64,000 nucleotides of DNA, taken from Usnea hakonensis (Eukaryota > Ascomycota > Lecanoromycetes > Lecanorales > Parmeliaceae). The notes under the pieces were generated by a model. The model did not search any database. It was not told the origin of the DNA and saw only the letters and a program-made list of their open reading frames with translations. The DNA is taken from NCBI GenBank assembly GCA_013423325.1, contig BLJB01000283.1, forward strand, positions 62,001-126,000, read 5' to 3'. Below are positions 1 to 13,471 of this stretch, one piece after another. Each line of letters begins with the position of its first letter. Position 1 is the first letter of the stretch. A program made the translations under genes and the position numbers.

Positions 1-280
1 TCGGAACCCCGAAGTTTAACCCCACGGTGAACCCCCGAGCCCCTCGGAACCCCTCTTCCAATCAACTGGGCGTAAAACCCGGCTAAATGCTCCATACAAC
101 AAACGTGTTCACTGCTTATGATTCGCTTACAAAACAAGCCAGACATGTCCAATAGTTCGCCAAATTTACTCTACACTATACCCTACTGATTGATTACTCT
201 TCCAGGCTCCTTAATTTTGGGGAAGAGACGTTATGATTGCGAATGATCATCAGCAGCAGCAGCAACAGTAGCATAGTACA
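1..280. other. left edge, 3' flank of URB1
   Basis: No gene is visible. The first 55 bases hold short C-rich imperfect repeats (two copies of CGGAACCCC and several runs of four to five C), and a CAG/CAA microsatellite lies near 251-270, just beyond the URB1 stop codon. The C-rich start is not a canonical telomere repeat. Confidence 0.5.
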
Positions 281-3200
281 TCATCGCCTTTCTGCTATCC
301 TAAGATTCTCTAGTGTAGACTGAAGTGTTCCGTTCGTCCAATCATCCACACGACCTTGATCGCTCGTCTCGTATACCCTTGATGCCAAACTTCTCAGTCG
401 TACCCCTGTCACGTCGTCCATAGCGCACAACACTAGGCGAGAGGAAATCCAGCTCATCAGACCACAACGAGTGACAAGCGTCGAACTACCCTGGACGTAT
501 GTGCAGCGAAATAGCAGGTCAAGGATTTTCTGAAAGCAAGTCTCTGGCAGCGCCGGGGATGCAGAAAATGAGAGTAGTCGCTCGAATATATGACATTTTC
601 GGTATATGTCCATATCCTATCGCCTGATTAGCTTGCTCCTTTTCAAGTACATGTGGCGAGGCTCACAGCGGACGTGCGAAGTCCATCAATAAGCCCGTCA
701 AGCAACCATTCTGCTTCTTGATGGTGGCGGTCATCGTCCGTTGGAGGGTTCATCAGAATTTTATCCACCCAATATGACGGCAACTTTGTCAGGTTCCATG
801 CGGGTCCCCTGTTCAAAAACTTGTTGACTTTCTCATACATGAAATGTAAAGGGTCATCAAGCACTAGGAAGAAGTCTGCCGCGAGGATACCGGCATAGTA
901 CGGAAGAGGACCACCAGCAATGACCTTTTCTGCCGTGTCGACGATTTCTCCGCCAAGCACATACGTCTGTTGCCTTTCACTATATTCTGATGCCTGGAAG
1001 TATGTGAGCACTGATAACGACGCTAGTTAAGACACATCAACCGACCTCGAGCTTCACCATGAAGGCACGAATGCCTACAAGAGCCTGCTTGCGTACCTGC
1101 TCATGTTCCGAGCAGAGGCAGAGAATCAGATCCCGAACGAGTCCTTCGCTGATAGCATCTTGAACCTCATGGCGAGTCCACTGAAGCAAACCTGGGTGGT
1201 CTTCGTGCTCTTCTTCTGGTCCTGGGGGCAAATGTATTTCAGCTGCTTCTACATGCTTTTCCGAAGAGGGATCCACAGGTCTCGACATTCGTCTTGCCTT
1301 GCTAACGTTGTTCGTGGCGACTAATTCACTCAATGTTCGAAGCTCAGGTCGTTCTTCCAATGTCTGCTCGAAAATTACACGGCAGGTAGCGTCTTCGACT
1401 TCGGCTTTGAGCTGATCGCAGATGTACGAGAGAAGCCTGGTAGTTCCGCTCTCGGTTGGTAGCTCTCGTAGATTACCATCCCCTATATATGTCACTTCGA
1501 TAAAGCGAGCCAACCATTCTGAGATATTTGTAACCGTTGGTGCATCAACGCTTTTCACCAAGAAATGCCATTGGTCCACGATAGCAATTAGCAAGAAGTC
1601 AATATTACAAGATTTTGGGCTGATATCGAGCTTCGCAGCGGCGATAACTTCGGCGAATATATCATAGTAGTAGACAGGCTTTCTCACGAACCGCAGAACG
1701 CATTCGTCAAAGAATTCGAATAATTGGTCGGACGCTTTCCAAGTCTCAAAAGCCTGTAGGCTGAGTACCAAATTGTCCAGCGATGTCATAGGAGGATCGG
1801 AGCGTAGTATCTGACGTTCCCTTGTGATGGTCTCTAATATAAGCCTGAGTTTCTCTGATTCGATGCCAAGTTGTGTTCGATGGAGATAAAGTCTGAGCAG
1901 CATGGTAAACGGGGACAGCCACATATGTTCTGTCATGGAAACTTTAGCGAAAAGGGTAGTAACATTTATATCATGACGTACCTGGTTTGTGCCACCATTG
2001 CATGTCTGGCGAGCGATGAGCAATCTCTAGTAAGTGTTCAAGGTCAAGCAGGCGCATGCTAGTCTCCGTGGGGCTTTTATCAGGTGACTTTAGGTCCGTC
2101 AAGGCTGTCGATAACGCGACGGAAATATCGAATTTCTCTCCCAGCGCCATTTGAGGTATTACCTTGTAATACGAAGCAATTAGACGACTGATACTTTCTC
2201 GCAGTATCGTGCTTTCCTTGGCGCAGCTTCGAAACTGTGTAATGACATGTTTCAACTCAGGAACACGTCCGCAAAAATCGTCGCGTAGTTGTGACAGAGC
2301 CCGAGACCTAGCCAAGGATTCCTTTTGGTCATTGGTGTGTTGATGGAGATCCTCGTATATTTGAAGCATTTTCGCAAACTTCTCGAACGCTGCATTCAGA
2401 ATCTGTAGCGCAAAAAGTTTCACCAAATCAACACTTTGATTAAGACATCGAGTCATTACTTTCTGAGTACATGGTTTGGGTATGATGCTCTCCAAAAGTT
2501 CTCTATTCGAGGATAAAACCGTGTCATGTACACTCAGCTGTTTGATGGACTGTGGTAAGGGAGTCTTGATCGTGGCGAGTAAGAATGAAGAGTAGCCAAT
2601 CCATGTCGTCGTCAGTTTTGGGTCGAAAGAAAAAGATTTGCCGCTTGAGAAATAGTCATAGATCAACTCAGGGAAACGTCGGAAGGCAGCGAGCATCAAT
2701 TCACACTGTGCCACACTCGCATGGGGCCTGAGAGTTTGCAGGAACAGTCCAAGCCTTAGGTTTCTTGTAGCACTTCTGCTCCGATCATCAGACCCGTGGG
2801 CGCTATCCGATCGTAAAGTACCTGTAAGAGTAATGTCCGAAGGAACAACATCGACATCATCTTTGCTGGCGGTCCGCATTTCTACTAGGCCACAGCCAGG
2901 CGAAGTGCACAGGAGTACCAAGAAGTCGTGAACGGCGCCTTTAACAAGTTGATGACCTTCAGAAACATTGGCACTCTTATTGTAGCTGTACAATTTAACA
3001 AGCTGGCCGAGCGTCCACTGGTTGAAAAACCGGCCCTTTGCCGTTTGAGAGACGCTACTATCCATAGCAATATCTCGTCTGAGTACCTTCAATGTCTCTA
3101 GGATAACACCAGATGAATCTTCCACGATGGCATCCATTAGGCCACGTTGGACCTTACCTGGGGCAATGATGCTCATTTTCGCTGCAGGGCTTTGTAGTCT

Positions 3201-4042
3201 AAGATTAGCGAACAGATAGCCAATGGCATTGTCACGGACGGATGGTCTTTTAGAGTCTTTGACTTCGTCGCCACGGACATCCTTGTGCATTGCCAAAAAG
3301 ACATCCAGGCGTTTGAAGGTGATCTCTCGCTTACGATACACGTTTCTGGCTGCATGACCGCCATCAAATGAAACAATCTCGGTCAGGAGTTCCAAACATG
3401 GTGAAATGAGAAATTCTTTCGCTCTGTGAGCGCTGAGACCTCTGTCAAAGAGTTTGATTTGATCATCATGGAGAAGAGTGTCGCATAAACGGATTCCCTG
3501 TTCTCGAAACTCAATTAAGCTGGATATAGACTTGAGAAGCAAAGCGAGCACGGCGACCACGGAGGCAAAGAGACTGTCGACATTTGATTGATCTACAAAA
3601 TGCCATGTTTTGATGAAGTCTCCGAGATACACAGATGCACCATTTCCTTCTGAAGGAGCTAGAGATTGCAGATAGTCAAGGAGGAGTGCACGCTTGGCAA
3701 ATGCATCGTCTTCTTCCGCACCACAGGCTATTGATGCCAAAAAAGATTGGAGGGATTGAAGATCTACACTAAGGTGAGCTTTTGTTCTTTTCTGTTCTTT
3801 TTATTTTTTTCTTCTTTTTTTCTTTCTCTTCCCCACGTGGACACTGCTCAGGAATCCTTACTTTGCCGTAATAAGGGACCCAATTCCTGATGAAAAGTAA
3901 ACAATTTATGCAAATCTTCAGACGAACGGATCTCAAGCCTTCCCGCCGCGTTCGGCCCTGATTGTGTGGTCTTTCGTTTCTTTCGATGAGAAGGACCGTG
4001 TTCAGAATGAATGGTACGTTTGGCCATTGGATAAGGAATCAA
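281..4042 (-). CDS. URB1: nucleolar pre-ribosomal-associated protein Urb1/Npa1
   Basis: Urb1/Npa1 is a large nucleolar helical-repeat protein acting in early 60S (pre-27S rRNA) assembly. Five exons read 4042(or 4027)-3862, 3763-1982, 1929-1046, 993-667 and 616-281; from the ATG at 4027 they close in frame to 1,164 residues. The N terminus is basic (KRTIHSEHGPSHRKKRK), followed by the characteristic start of the Npa1 domain (SSEDLHKLFTFHQELGPLL) and long alpha-helical stretches. The final part resembles the C-terminal NopRA1-type region of the family. Introns are 50-99 nt; the third uses the unusual donor GTCGGT. The upstream in-frame ATG at 4042 gives five more residues, and which start is used is unclear. 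The gene is divergent from the NADH dehydrogenase gene, with a telobox-like repeat between them. The family call rests on recognised sequence character, not on a search. Confidence 0.85.
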
Positions 4043-4429
4043 TCTTGTGACATGATTGACAATCGGCCGTCAAAAGAGTATCTACAATGGTAGGAATATT
4101 TTTAGGTCAAGGATATCGTCCGCCGTAGTCGAGGAAGCGGAATGATACCGCCCAATCATTTAGGGCTAGGGTTAAGGCTAGGGCCAATGACGAAATCTTG
4201 GCATGCTTTACTTACTTTGAGGGTCCCTCGGTTGTGACGGATAGAAAGATTAACGACGCCCTACTCCGTACTCTACTTTACTCACCCATGTTGTTGTATC
4301 TTATCTTTACTCCCTACTCGGACTCCATGACTATGAGGCTCCATTCTTTCGAAACAAAACAACCGAACATGATGCTATGAATCATTCCCTCTTCCCAATT
4401 GTCTTTTTCCTTGCTGCTAGGACACCAAA
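4043..4429. promoter_or_regulatory. divergent promoter URB1 / NDE1
   Basis: This 387-bp spacer separates two divergent start codons and must hold both promoters. Its clearest feature is a run of AGGG units at 4161-4185 (TTTAGGGCTAGGGTTAAGG, then GCTAGGG), which resembles a degenerate telomere repeat or telobox. CT-rich patches lie near 4260-4330 and 4380-4420, just upstream of the NADH dehydrogenase ATG. No gene is seen. Confidence 0.55.
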
Positions 4430-6682
4430 ATGCTCCACAATGGCCCAACCAAGCTCTTTCCCCACCTGCGAACCTTCCCAGCTTCCAGATCCCCAACTTT
4501 TACCCTGACACGACCAATCAATGCGCAAAGACACTTCTCACGGCACAGACATCCAGGAGTCGTCCATTCCGTCTGTAATAGGCGTCCTGGCATCCAACCA
4601 TTCTTCCCAAAACCGCCCTCTGTGGCCCACTACAACTTGGTTCGCCCAGTGTCTACCCATCCGTCACCTAAACCACGTAGCCGGCTCTACCGTTTCATCT
4701 ATCGCCTATTTGCCTATGCTGGAGGCTTCATCCTGATCTCAGGTGGTTTGGTGGTAGCTTTCTTTATCTACGATGCCTCAACATACCGCGAGGATCTGAG
4801 CTACACCGATGTCCCAGTCTCTGAAGATGCCCTCGACCCAAGAAGGGGAGGACCAAAAAATCTACCGATAGCAGAGGTACTGGTGGATGACGATGATTGT
4901 CCTGAAAACACAATGCAGAAGCACAAGCCAAAATTGGTCATCTTGGGTAGCGGATGGGGCAGCGTAGCAATACTCAAGACGCTGAATCCCGACGACTACC
5001 ACGTTACTGTCGTCTCGCCCGTAAATTACTTCCTTTTTACTCCGATGCTACCGTCAGCCACTGTGGGAACGCTGGAACTGCGATCGTTGGTGGAGCCTAT
5101 TCGGCGCATTGTGACCCGAGCAAAGGGCCATTTCCTCAAGGGCGAGGCAGTCGACGTGGAGCTCTCTGAGCAGCTGTTAGAAGTGTCACAGACCAACGCA
5201 CAGGGTGAGGAATGTCGATTCTACCTGCCCTACGATAAATTGGTCCTTGGTGTTGGTAAGTGGATTGGTGTAATCCTCTTTTGTTGCCAAAGCTGACGTT
5301 GATCAGGCGCTACTACCAATCATCATGGCGTCAAAGGCTTAGAGAATTGTCATTTCCTCAAAGACATCGAGGACGCACGCCTGATTAGAAACAAGGTGAT
5401 GCAAAACCTAGAGCAGGCTTGCATGCCTACTACGTCTGATGAAGAACGTCGACGGCTGCTGTCATTTGTGGTCAGCGGTGGCGGGCCAACCGGCGTGGAA
5501 TTTGCGGCCGAGCTCTTCGACATGCTCAATGAGGACCTGGGCCGATCGTTTCCTAAAATTCTCAGAAACGAAATCTCGGTCCATGTCATACAGAGCAGAG
5601 GCCACATTTTAAATACATACGACGAAGCTCTATCAAAGTTCGCCGAAGCTAGATTTGCGCATGACCAAGTAGAGGTACTGACAAACTCTCGGGTCAAAGA
5701 AGTGCAAAAGGACAAGATTATTTTCAGCCAAAAAAATGAAAAGGGAGAGACTGTCAACAAAGAACTTCCCATGGGCTTCTGTCTCTGGTCCACTGGTGTT
5801 GCTCAGACTGGCCTCTGTAAAAAGATTGCCGACAAGATTGATGTCCAAAACAATAAACATGCCTTGGAAACGGACACACATCTGCGTCTCAACGGTGCTC
5901 CACTTGGCTCTGTATATGCCATTGGAGATTGCTCCACAGTTCAGAATAATGTCGCTGATCATCTTGTCCACTTCCTGCGCTCAATGGCATTGGAGAAAGG
6001 CAAAGATCCTGAAAAAATGTCAATCACCTTTCCAGAATGGCGCAGTGTCGCTCAACGAGTCAAGAAGCGCTTTCCACAAGCCTCTGATCATTTGAGGCGG
6101 CTTGACAAGCTTTTCGAACAATATGATAAAGACGTATGTATTTTCACAGGAATTCTTCCCCTCGAATATCATTGCTAATCTCGAACCATTTTACAGCAAA
6201 ACGGAACCCTCGAGTTCGGCGAACTTCACGAGCTCCTCCTCCAAATCGACTCGAAACTCACCTCCCTCCCCGCAACCGCCCAGCGCGCCCACCAGCAAGG
6301 GCAATACCTGGGCCGCAAGCTCAACAAGCTGGCGCAGGCGGTCCCCGGCATGGCCGCCAACGAAATCGACTACGGCGACGTGGACGAAGCCGTCTACAAA
6401 GCGTTCGAGTACCACCACCTGGGCAGCCTCGCGTACATTGGCAACTCGGCCGTGTTCGACTTCAACGGGCTGAGTTTCGGCGGCGGCCTGATGGCCGTGT
6501 ATCTGTGGCGGAGCGTGTATTTCGCGCAGAGCGTCAGCCTCCGGACGAGGATCCTGTTGGCCATGGATTGGAGCAAGCGCGCTCTCTTTGGAAGAGGTAT
6601 GTACTTGATAAGACAACAATCCTTTCTTTCCCACAAACACAAAAGGCTGACTTGAAGGCATGTAGACATGATGAATTACTAG
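4430..6682 (+). CDS. external alternative NAD(P)H dehydrogenase with EF-hand
   Basis: This is a type II NAD(P)H:ubiquinone oxidoreductase, a single-polypeptide FAD enzyme of the mitochondrial inner membrane that feeds electrons to ubiquinone without pumping protons. Exons 4430-5255, 5307-6133, 6197-6596 and 6666-6682 close in frame to 689 residues. An Arg/Ser-rich presequence is followed by a membrane segment near 93-114. The FAD Rossmann motif GSGWGS is at 173-178 and the NAD(P)H motif GGGPTG near 332-337. A loop D-K-D-Q-N-G-T-L-E-F-G-E near 549-560 fits an EF-hand and is split by intron 2 after the third residue. The last exon supplies only the terminal DMMNY. An EF-hand in this position is the hallmark of calcium-dependent external enzymes such as Neurospora NDE1, so I infer the same subtype facing the intermembrane space. 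Confidence 0.88.
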
Positions 6683-7529
6683 GCTTTCCTTTTGTCTGCC
6701 TGCTTGGCTGCCTGCGGTGGACAGGACAGAATAGGATAGGATAGGACATGAAGCACAAGCACAAGCACAAACAATCACAAACACGTAGCACGCAGCTCAT
6801 CGTCATAGCAAGCCCTTACCCCTTTTGCCTACTAGGACAGCCCTATTTCAGCACGCATACCTACCTTTCGTCCTTTTTCCTTGCCATGTTCCATAAACTC
6901 CCAATCCTGTTCATCTACCTACAACCAACAGCTAGCTTTCCATATTCCTTCCGTGTTTCCGATCCGATATGCTGTGTTCGTATCGTACAACATAGATAGG
7001 TACGGACCCCAGTCAGTGAACTTATTTACTTGGTCTGTATCCATCCATCCATGTGAACAAGAAAAAAGAATCAGTCAGTCAGTCACTCGGCAACCCACAC
7101 CCTCCGCAAATCGACAGACATTACGATCTCGCATAGGTTCGTTCTACAGTCAATAACATTACGACACATTGATGGTACGGTAACAGAAACAGAATCTGTA
7201 TTTTTTTCTTTTAAATAATCATTCCGCCTATGCAGCGGCCAGATGGATGCCAATTCAAAGAAAATGCCCAGCTGCGCAATAATAAAGGGTATCTTCCAGG
7301 TTCTTTTCGTATCAAAACGCCAAGAGGATGCTTTTTCGCTAAAAGCAGCCAGATGATGATGATGATGATGAATGGTGATGATGCAATGCAAATCGAAGCC
7401 ACATCTTCCTTCTCCCTAGTAGATCCCTTCAGAGCAAAAATGACCAACAGCACGAAAAAACAAATCGTGAGAGCCCTTTAGCTAGTCTACTGTTCTACCG
7501 TAACCGATCGTCCGTCCATGAGCGGTTGA
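6683..7529. other. convergent intergenic region with microsatellites
   Basis: The region lies between two convergent genes. It holds several short tandem repeats: GGATA near 6730, CACAAG near 6750-6770, GTCA near 7073-7085 and a GAT run near 7353-7372. It also has pyrimidine-rich stretches. No gene or RNA is recognised. Confidence 0.5.
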
Positions 7530-10500
7530 TTAGTCCCAATCTTCGTCGGAACCAACGCTCTTGCTGCTCTTCCCTCTCTTGATCGATGGTCGTCCTCTCT
7601 TCTTTTTCATCGGAGTTCCAGCAATGGACACGGAGCCTTTCCTCTTCAGTGTCCTTGACCCACCACTCATGGGTGTGTCACGCTCTTCATCGCCACTTGG
7701 TGTCTCCGGACGTTCCAAATCCTCATCGCCGTCGGCGCCAACCTTGATCTCACTGTCAACGGAGAGCAACTCGACGAAGTCTTTGCATTGTTCCATCATC
7801 GATTCTTCGCGGTCCAGAGAGGCTACCTTTTCAGCTATTGCTGCCACCACTTTGTCTCCCGTAAGACCTTGAACGCGAGTTGGGGCTTTGCTAAGATCTT
7901 TTGCGGTTCCTTTTTTGCTCTCCCGCTTTTGCTGGCGTGCGGTGAGACCGTAGAGACGGCGCAGATAGGTTCTGGCTTCCCAAAGTGATGACAGAATGAC
8001 CGAGGCCGTTGTTAGTTGACGTAACCTGGAAGGATCGATGCTCCCGCCAATCCCATCATTCGGACCTTGATTGGGAGGCGCATTTTCCCGGGAAGCGTCC
8101 GGTACTGGCTCCACCGTAATGTGGAAGATCTCTGTGCTGATGCTATGAGCAATGCCTGATCCGGTGTCTGCAACAATCTTCTCCATACAAGATATTGTAT
8201 GGAGAAGCTCGTCCAGCCGGCTATACTCAAAGAAGGCGAGATTCTCGGTCAGAAAACGGGAGAATGGTAGGACACTCGAGAGATCGGTTCTCGAGATGTC
8301 GAAGTCGATTTTGGAGCAAAGATTTGACAGAAACTTCTTCTGATATTTCCCTTTGCTCGTCTTTATGATATCGAACATTGCACTTAATTTAGAAACATAT
8401 GGCCGTGTCGTGTATCCAAGCGTATCTCCCACGACGCCCTTTTGGTATCGGAAGGCTTCTTGTATAGCCCTCATATACTCTCGCTCGAACATACTCTCGT
8501 GTTGCTGGTGCAGGAGGCGGTGTTCCTGGACCGCCACATCGGCAATAGCTGGGTTAGTCGAGGTTTCCAAGGCTACCAAGGCAGGCCCGGACTCTTTGGG
8601 GTGCACTAGACCTTGCCGATTGATACTAGCGATGACCTCAGTTGCGGTTAGTGCAGAATTTCCTTGGCTGGTCAATGCTATGTTCAAGATGTCTTTTAAG
8701 AAGCGCTGGGCGATCAAGGCTGAAGCGCCGTCACCATCGTTTGCAGTCATGGATCCTCCTAACTTTCCTCCAGCTGGAAGCTCGGGTCCAGCTACTGCAT
8801 CTTCACCTTTTTCTTCGGCTTGACGGTCCACCCGGGCAAAGAAATCTCGAAAATTTGAAAGCACGATGATCTGCAGCTCTGGTTCGCCGTTCCGAAGAAC
8901 ATCCTGAAAGGCATTACTGATGCGCTCTTGGGTGAATTGGTATGGCCAGGATTGACAGACGAGGCCAATGCTATCGAAGGCCTCGGCTCTGAGTGAGAGG
9001 GGTTGGTTGAAGCTCGTGAATGGATTGACAGATTGAACAATCAGTCCAGCTACTGATCCACCTTTCCACCAGTCTAAGCTGCTTTCGAAAGTCTTCTCAT
9101 AACTTTCGAAGTCGCAGTGTTTGCCAAAACATCCGGCGATCCGTATGTATTTCCTGACACGTCCTAGATTATCCTTTTGCTTAGCGTCGGCGTATTCTAT
9201 TGCCCCTGTCTCGAAGCGTCGGAGATGCGTCAGTACAGTCGCAATCAGCTTGATTAGTTTCTCGGGATTTTTGAGCGTTCCATTGATTGTCCATAAGCAC
9301 TCTGCCACTTCATTCAACTCCCCCTTCCCCAGTCGCGACACGCTTTGTAGCAGCGCATTTTGAATGTTCTGGAGTAGGCTTTGCTGAATGGTAGACAGCA
9401 CCGGCAATACACAACGAAATATGATGACGATCGACCGGAACAAGTCGAGATCATCCTTGCCCGTAAGGTTTGTGATGTAGGGTTGCAGATTGTGCAGCTG
9501 ATCTGGGGTGAAGAGCCGCGGATTGGCTCGTGCGAAGACTGTCAAGGTTTGAAGTATGTAGCGCTGCTCAAGGCCCTCCGCTTCCTGAGTATGATCGATC
9601 ATTATCTCGAATGCAGTAGCAACAAGCGATTTGCAGACTTTAAAATTTGCCGCAAAGCTTTTGGATTTGTTGGATAAGATATGTTGCAGCAGGTGGACCA
9701 GTATAGTCGACACTCTCTCACCTCGTTGTACTGTACTGATGATGAGACCAACCTGAGATCGGAAAGCAAGCTTGTCCGGGACGGACGCATCGGCAAGATC
9801 GGGGAGCATGTTGTACGGCAAGAACCAGATCTCTTCAAATGTTTGGCGTGCAAGATCTGAGACTCCGGTGTCTGGATCCTTGACCCGCTGTAGCAGACTG
9901 TCGCAAGTAATCGTCTTGACGGATTTGTCGGAATTTCGAAGATATATATCCTTTAGCAACTTCATTGAGCGTTTACGCACTCCCGTCGCTGGATCGTCGC
10001 TCAGCTTAAGGATGTACCTCAAAAATTCCTGTTCTAGTGCTGGCCTCAAGGCAATGCATTTACCTATGAGCGTCAAGGCCGAGTCGCGAACCATGGGAGA
10101 AGCGTCAGTTGCGCAATTCGTAATGAGTGTCTTGACACTCCTGGTACGGTCGAGCAATGAAGGATCTTTCTCCAACATCTGGGTTACGCTTTTCAGGCTT
10201 CTTGTGCGCACTGTGATCTGCTCGCTAGTGACTGAATCAAGCAGAATCTTGAGGATGTAGTCGAACTGGCGGCAAAAGTCCGTGCTCAAAACTGTCAGCG
10301 CGTAGGCGATACGGCTTTGGATAATGGTCAATCCATCCACGTTGCTAGTAAACACGTCAGCGATGGCAGTCTTAACGAGTATGAGGATATGCGTACCCAG
10401 ATACAGGCCAGTCTGTTCCGAATAGCATTTTCCGCAGCTTTGGAGTAACCTCTTCACTTTTGGAATCTGCCTTGACTGCTCCTGAAGAAACAATCTTCGC

Positions 10501-13471
10501 CCATCGTGCTAGATAGTAAGCTTCCGCGCTAACAATCTGTGGATCATCAGATTTGGTCTTTTCAAGGTATTCCGCAACCGCATGATACGGTCCATCCCAC
10601 ATGACAACCTCACTGGTCTCCAGCGATCCATCCATGTAATCGTCCAACATTTGACGCAGGTACCCGCTGTATCGAGATTCATTTCCTTCCAGGCCTCTTG
10701 CAGCATGGCGGGTGCTCGACACCAACTCGGAGATGGCAGAGCCCATCCGTCCTAGGAGTTCTAAAGCCATGTTCTTTGCAGGTGCCAGTGATTTTTGGTT
10801 TTCTGCAATGTTCCGGCAATGCGCGAACAAGATTTGCAAAAGAAGTTCCGCTGCCGGCCACTCCGGTAGGCCTAAGATCGTGATGAAGTCCTCGAGGAAT
10901 AGTTCCAAAAGCTGCCGATGAGGCTGATCTCCATTCTTAGATGCGGCCATTGCACGTTCCACGAGGTACTTGATCACATACTGTGCACTCTTGGCGGCGT
11001 TATCCAAAAGTGAAGAAGCGTCCCTCCCCAATCTGTGCATGGCGGAATCCCGGTTTGAGTGTTGGTCCTTCTCAGATGCATCCGATTCAGCACTCTCCTC
11101 TACATTACTCACGGAAATTACATTCTCCTCTTCAGATGACTCGTATTCGCTCTCTTGCTCAGCTTGAAACGAAGGCAATTTACGCCTTGGGGCCTTCTTG
11201 ATTGCAGCAATCGAACGCATCGCGCTTGTCTGGACCAGTCGCACAATCAGCGCAGAGACGAGCTGAATACTTGGCCCATCTGCGAGCTTGAAATGTCGTG
11301 CATGCTGTCGGGTCACGGGAAGCTTCTGCAAGGAAGTAAGAATCTCATCAAAGAGGAACAGGCGCTGCCCTGGGTATCTTGAAAAAATCGTGGCGATCAT
11401 GTCCATTGCCGTATGGCGAAGGCTCTCAAATTTCTGGATCCCGAGAACAGATTCTTTTTCGTTGTGTGCATTTTCCGCGAAAAGAAGTGTAAGGGCAAAG
11501 AACTCTATGCCCGTGATGATGGTTTCCGCTGTTTCCAAGCTGGACAAGATCTTCGATAACAAAGTCATGATCTTGCTGACATTGAATAACAGCTGCGAGA
11601 TGACCTTTCTGTGCGAGGAGGCTGCCTCAAAGAAGGCCGCGGTGGAGCTAGAGTTTCGGGCTTCGACGACAGGGACGACGCATTGGTCCAAAGTCTTTTT
11701 GACCACATCTATCACGCTTTGCAGCAGCTCTTCAGAATAAATCTGCTTTTCCTCACGACCCCCTGTCATCATTCTGAGAATTGTCCGTGCTGAGCGAAGT
11801 CCTAGGTCCACTGCATCAAGTCTTGAAACCCAACCAGTCAAGTCGTCTGCGTTCATTTCAAACTCGATAGGTAGATCTGATGACTTGGCAGAAGACAACG
11901 CACCCTCGCAAAGCCCTTGTAGGCGCTGCAAAGAGTCTGCAGGTAGCTCGGCTAATTTGCCGATGGCAACTACCTTCTGCAGACTTGACTCTAATTTAAC
12001 GTGAACAGCTGGCGCCAAGGTGTTTATCTCTTTCCCCTCGCGGTAGGCTGAGACGAAGAATTGGGCGTGCGAGGAAGAAGCAGTTCCTGAAGTGTCGAGC
12101 TGCGACTGATCGTCGGCTTCGAAGATATCTTGTATCAGTCCCTTCAATTGGCAGACTGTTTCGTCAGATGCTGCTCTCTGATCTTTTGTTTGTGATAATG
12201 TATCAGGTGTTTGAGCCTCTGTATCGCGTTTACGCTTTCGAGAAACCCCATTCTTATCTTTCCCTTCAATTTCTTCATAGGTAATGAAGTCGCTTTGCCG
12301 GGACCCTGCTGACGAGGCAGGGATTACAACCAATGGGAATTGTGAAGATTTTGCTGATATGGGTCCAGGAACACCATTGGCAGATCCCTGAGCATTTTTT
12401 GAGAAGATCTCTTCATTTCTGGAAGACCATTGACTTGTAGGCGTAGTCGGTGACTGCTGTTGTTGTATCTGAAGTTTTTGTTTTGAGACTGAGAGGGGTC
12501 GCTGAGGCTGCTGACGATCTGCTGCTATTTTGGCGCCGACAGGAGCCGAAAAACACGGAGGTTGAGGGCTTGTCTTTGGAGTGGGAGACGCATGTTCAGG
12601 GCTTGTGGGAGTTGGATCTGTTTTGAAGTATCCTCAGTAAAAGATACTTTCCTTACTCTTCGGTTGGACGCATACTCACATCGATGAGCTAGGTCTGTTG
12701 CATGGAGCAATAAATCTGCAAAGGGAGCCAAGCTACTTGAAGCCTTGTTATGGCCGCTACCGTTGGTCATTGCTTGGCCGCGCTTCTGGTTGCTAACGAG
12801 GCCCGCAGGGACTTTGAATTTGCTATTATTGACTATGAGCCTGAATCAAGTGAGGATTGTGTAAGCATTCTTACAAGTCGGTTACGACATCTGGACTGAG
12901 ATAAGCCTTGAGGTCGTGTTTCGAACGATGCGCAATGCTCGACTGTCCCTGGGTTCTTGAGAGTTCATCACTTAGGTAATCCAGCGGCTGACGGGACATG
13001 CGGTGTTCGCTCGAAGTAGGAAAGATTGGTTGAGAGCCAGGGAGATTTGCGTTTGGAATTGGTATAATATCTAGAGCAATCAGACGCTGATGTTTGAGGG
13101 CTTCCATAATTCTCACCAGGTCCAAATGGAACAACAGAAGCAAAAGGAGAGAACTGCAAAGCTTGATCAACGTTCAAAAGCCTCGGCTGAGTAGAATTGT
13201 TTCCTCCTTTGGATGGCAAATAGGGTGCCAGTCCAGTTGATTGCCGTCGAAAGGAAGATTCATTTTGCTGTCTGGAAGTAGGAGGGGGATTTGGTTGTCG
13301 AGGAGCACTGCCAACATTCACAGGCCTAGGAGAAGTGAAGCCATTTGACTGCGACAATCTATTTCGGGGCACATTCAATGCATGCTGTTTGAATTTCCTC
13401 TGAGTAGGACTTCGATTGTCGGAAGTAGGGATCACGACTGCTAGACCTGCTTTATGGTTCGGCGATGCCAT
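7530..13471 (-). CDS. SCC2: cohesin loader Scc2/Mis4/NIPBL
   Basis: Scc2, with Scc4, loads the cohesin ring onto chromosomes and stimulates its ATPase. Exons 13471-13117, 13070-12875, 12822-12680, 12617-10397 and 10344-7530 close in frame to 1,909 residues, near the family's usual size. The N terminus is disordered and carries the Scc4-binding-like stretch LNVDQALQFSPFASVVPFGP followed by DIIPIP, which forms only when intron 1 (46 nt) is removed. A Gln-rich linker follows, then an acidic patch (EYESSEEEN). The long C-terminal half is HEAT repeats, including a segment on repeat phosphorylation-type helices (DASPMVRDSALTLIGKCIAL) typical of Scc2. The tail is basic and Ser-rich (KKKRGRPSIKRGKSSKS), then acidic. 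For intron 2 a closer AG would give a 34-nt intron; the 52-nt choice ending AATAG keeps frame and is more credible. Divergent from RPA12. Confidence 0.88.

Noticed and set aside
1..60. C-rich start as a telomere end
   Set aside because: The units are CGGAACCCC-like and irregular, not the CCCTAA repeat expected for these fungi.
6191..6784. Antisense frame over the last NADH dehydrogenase exons
   Set aside because: It overlaps strongly conserved coding sequence on the other strand and has no recognisable content.
12841..12874. 34-nt intron in SCC2 using the nearest AG
   Set aside because: It is shorter than nearly all fungal introns; a 52-nt alternative keeps the same frame.
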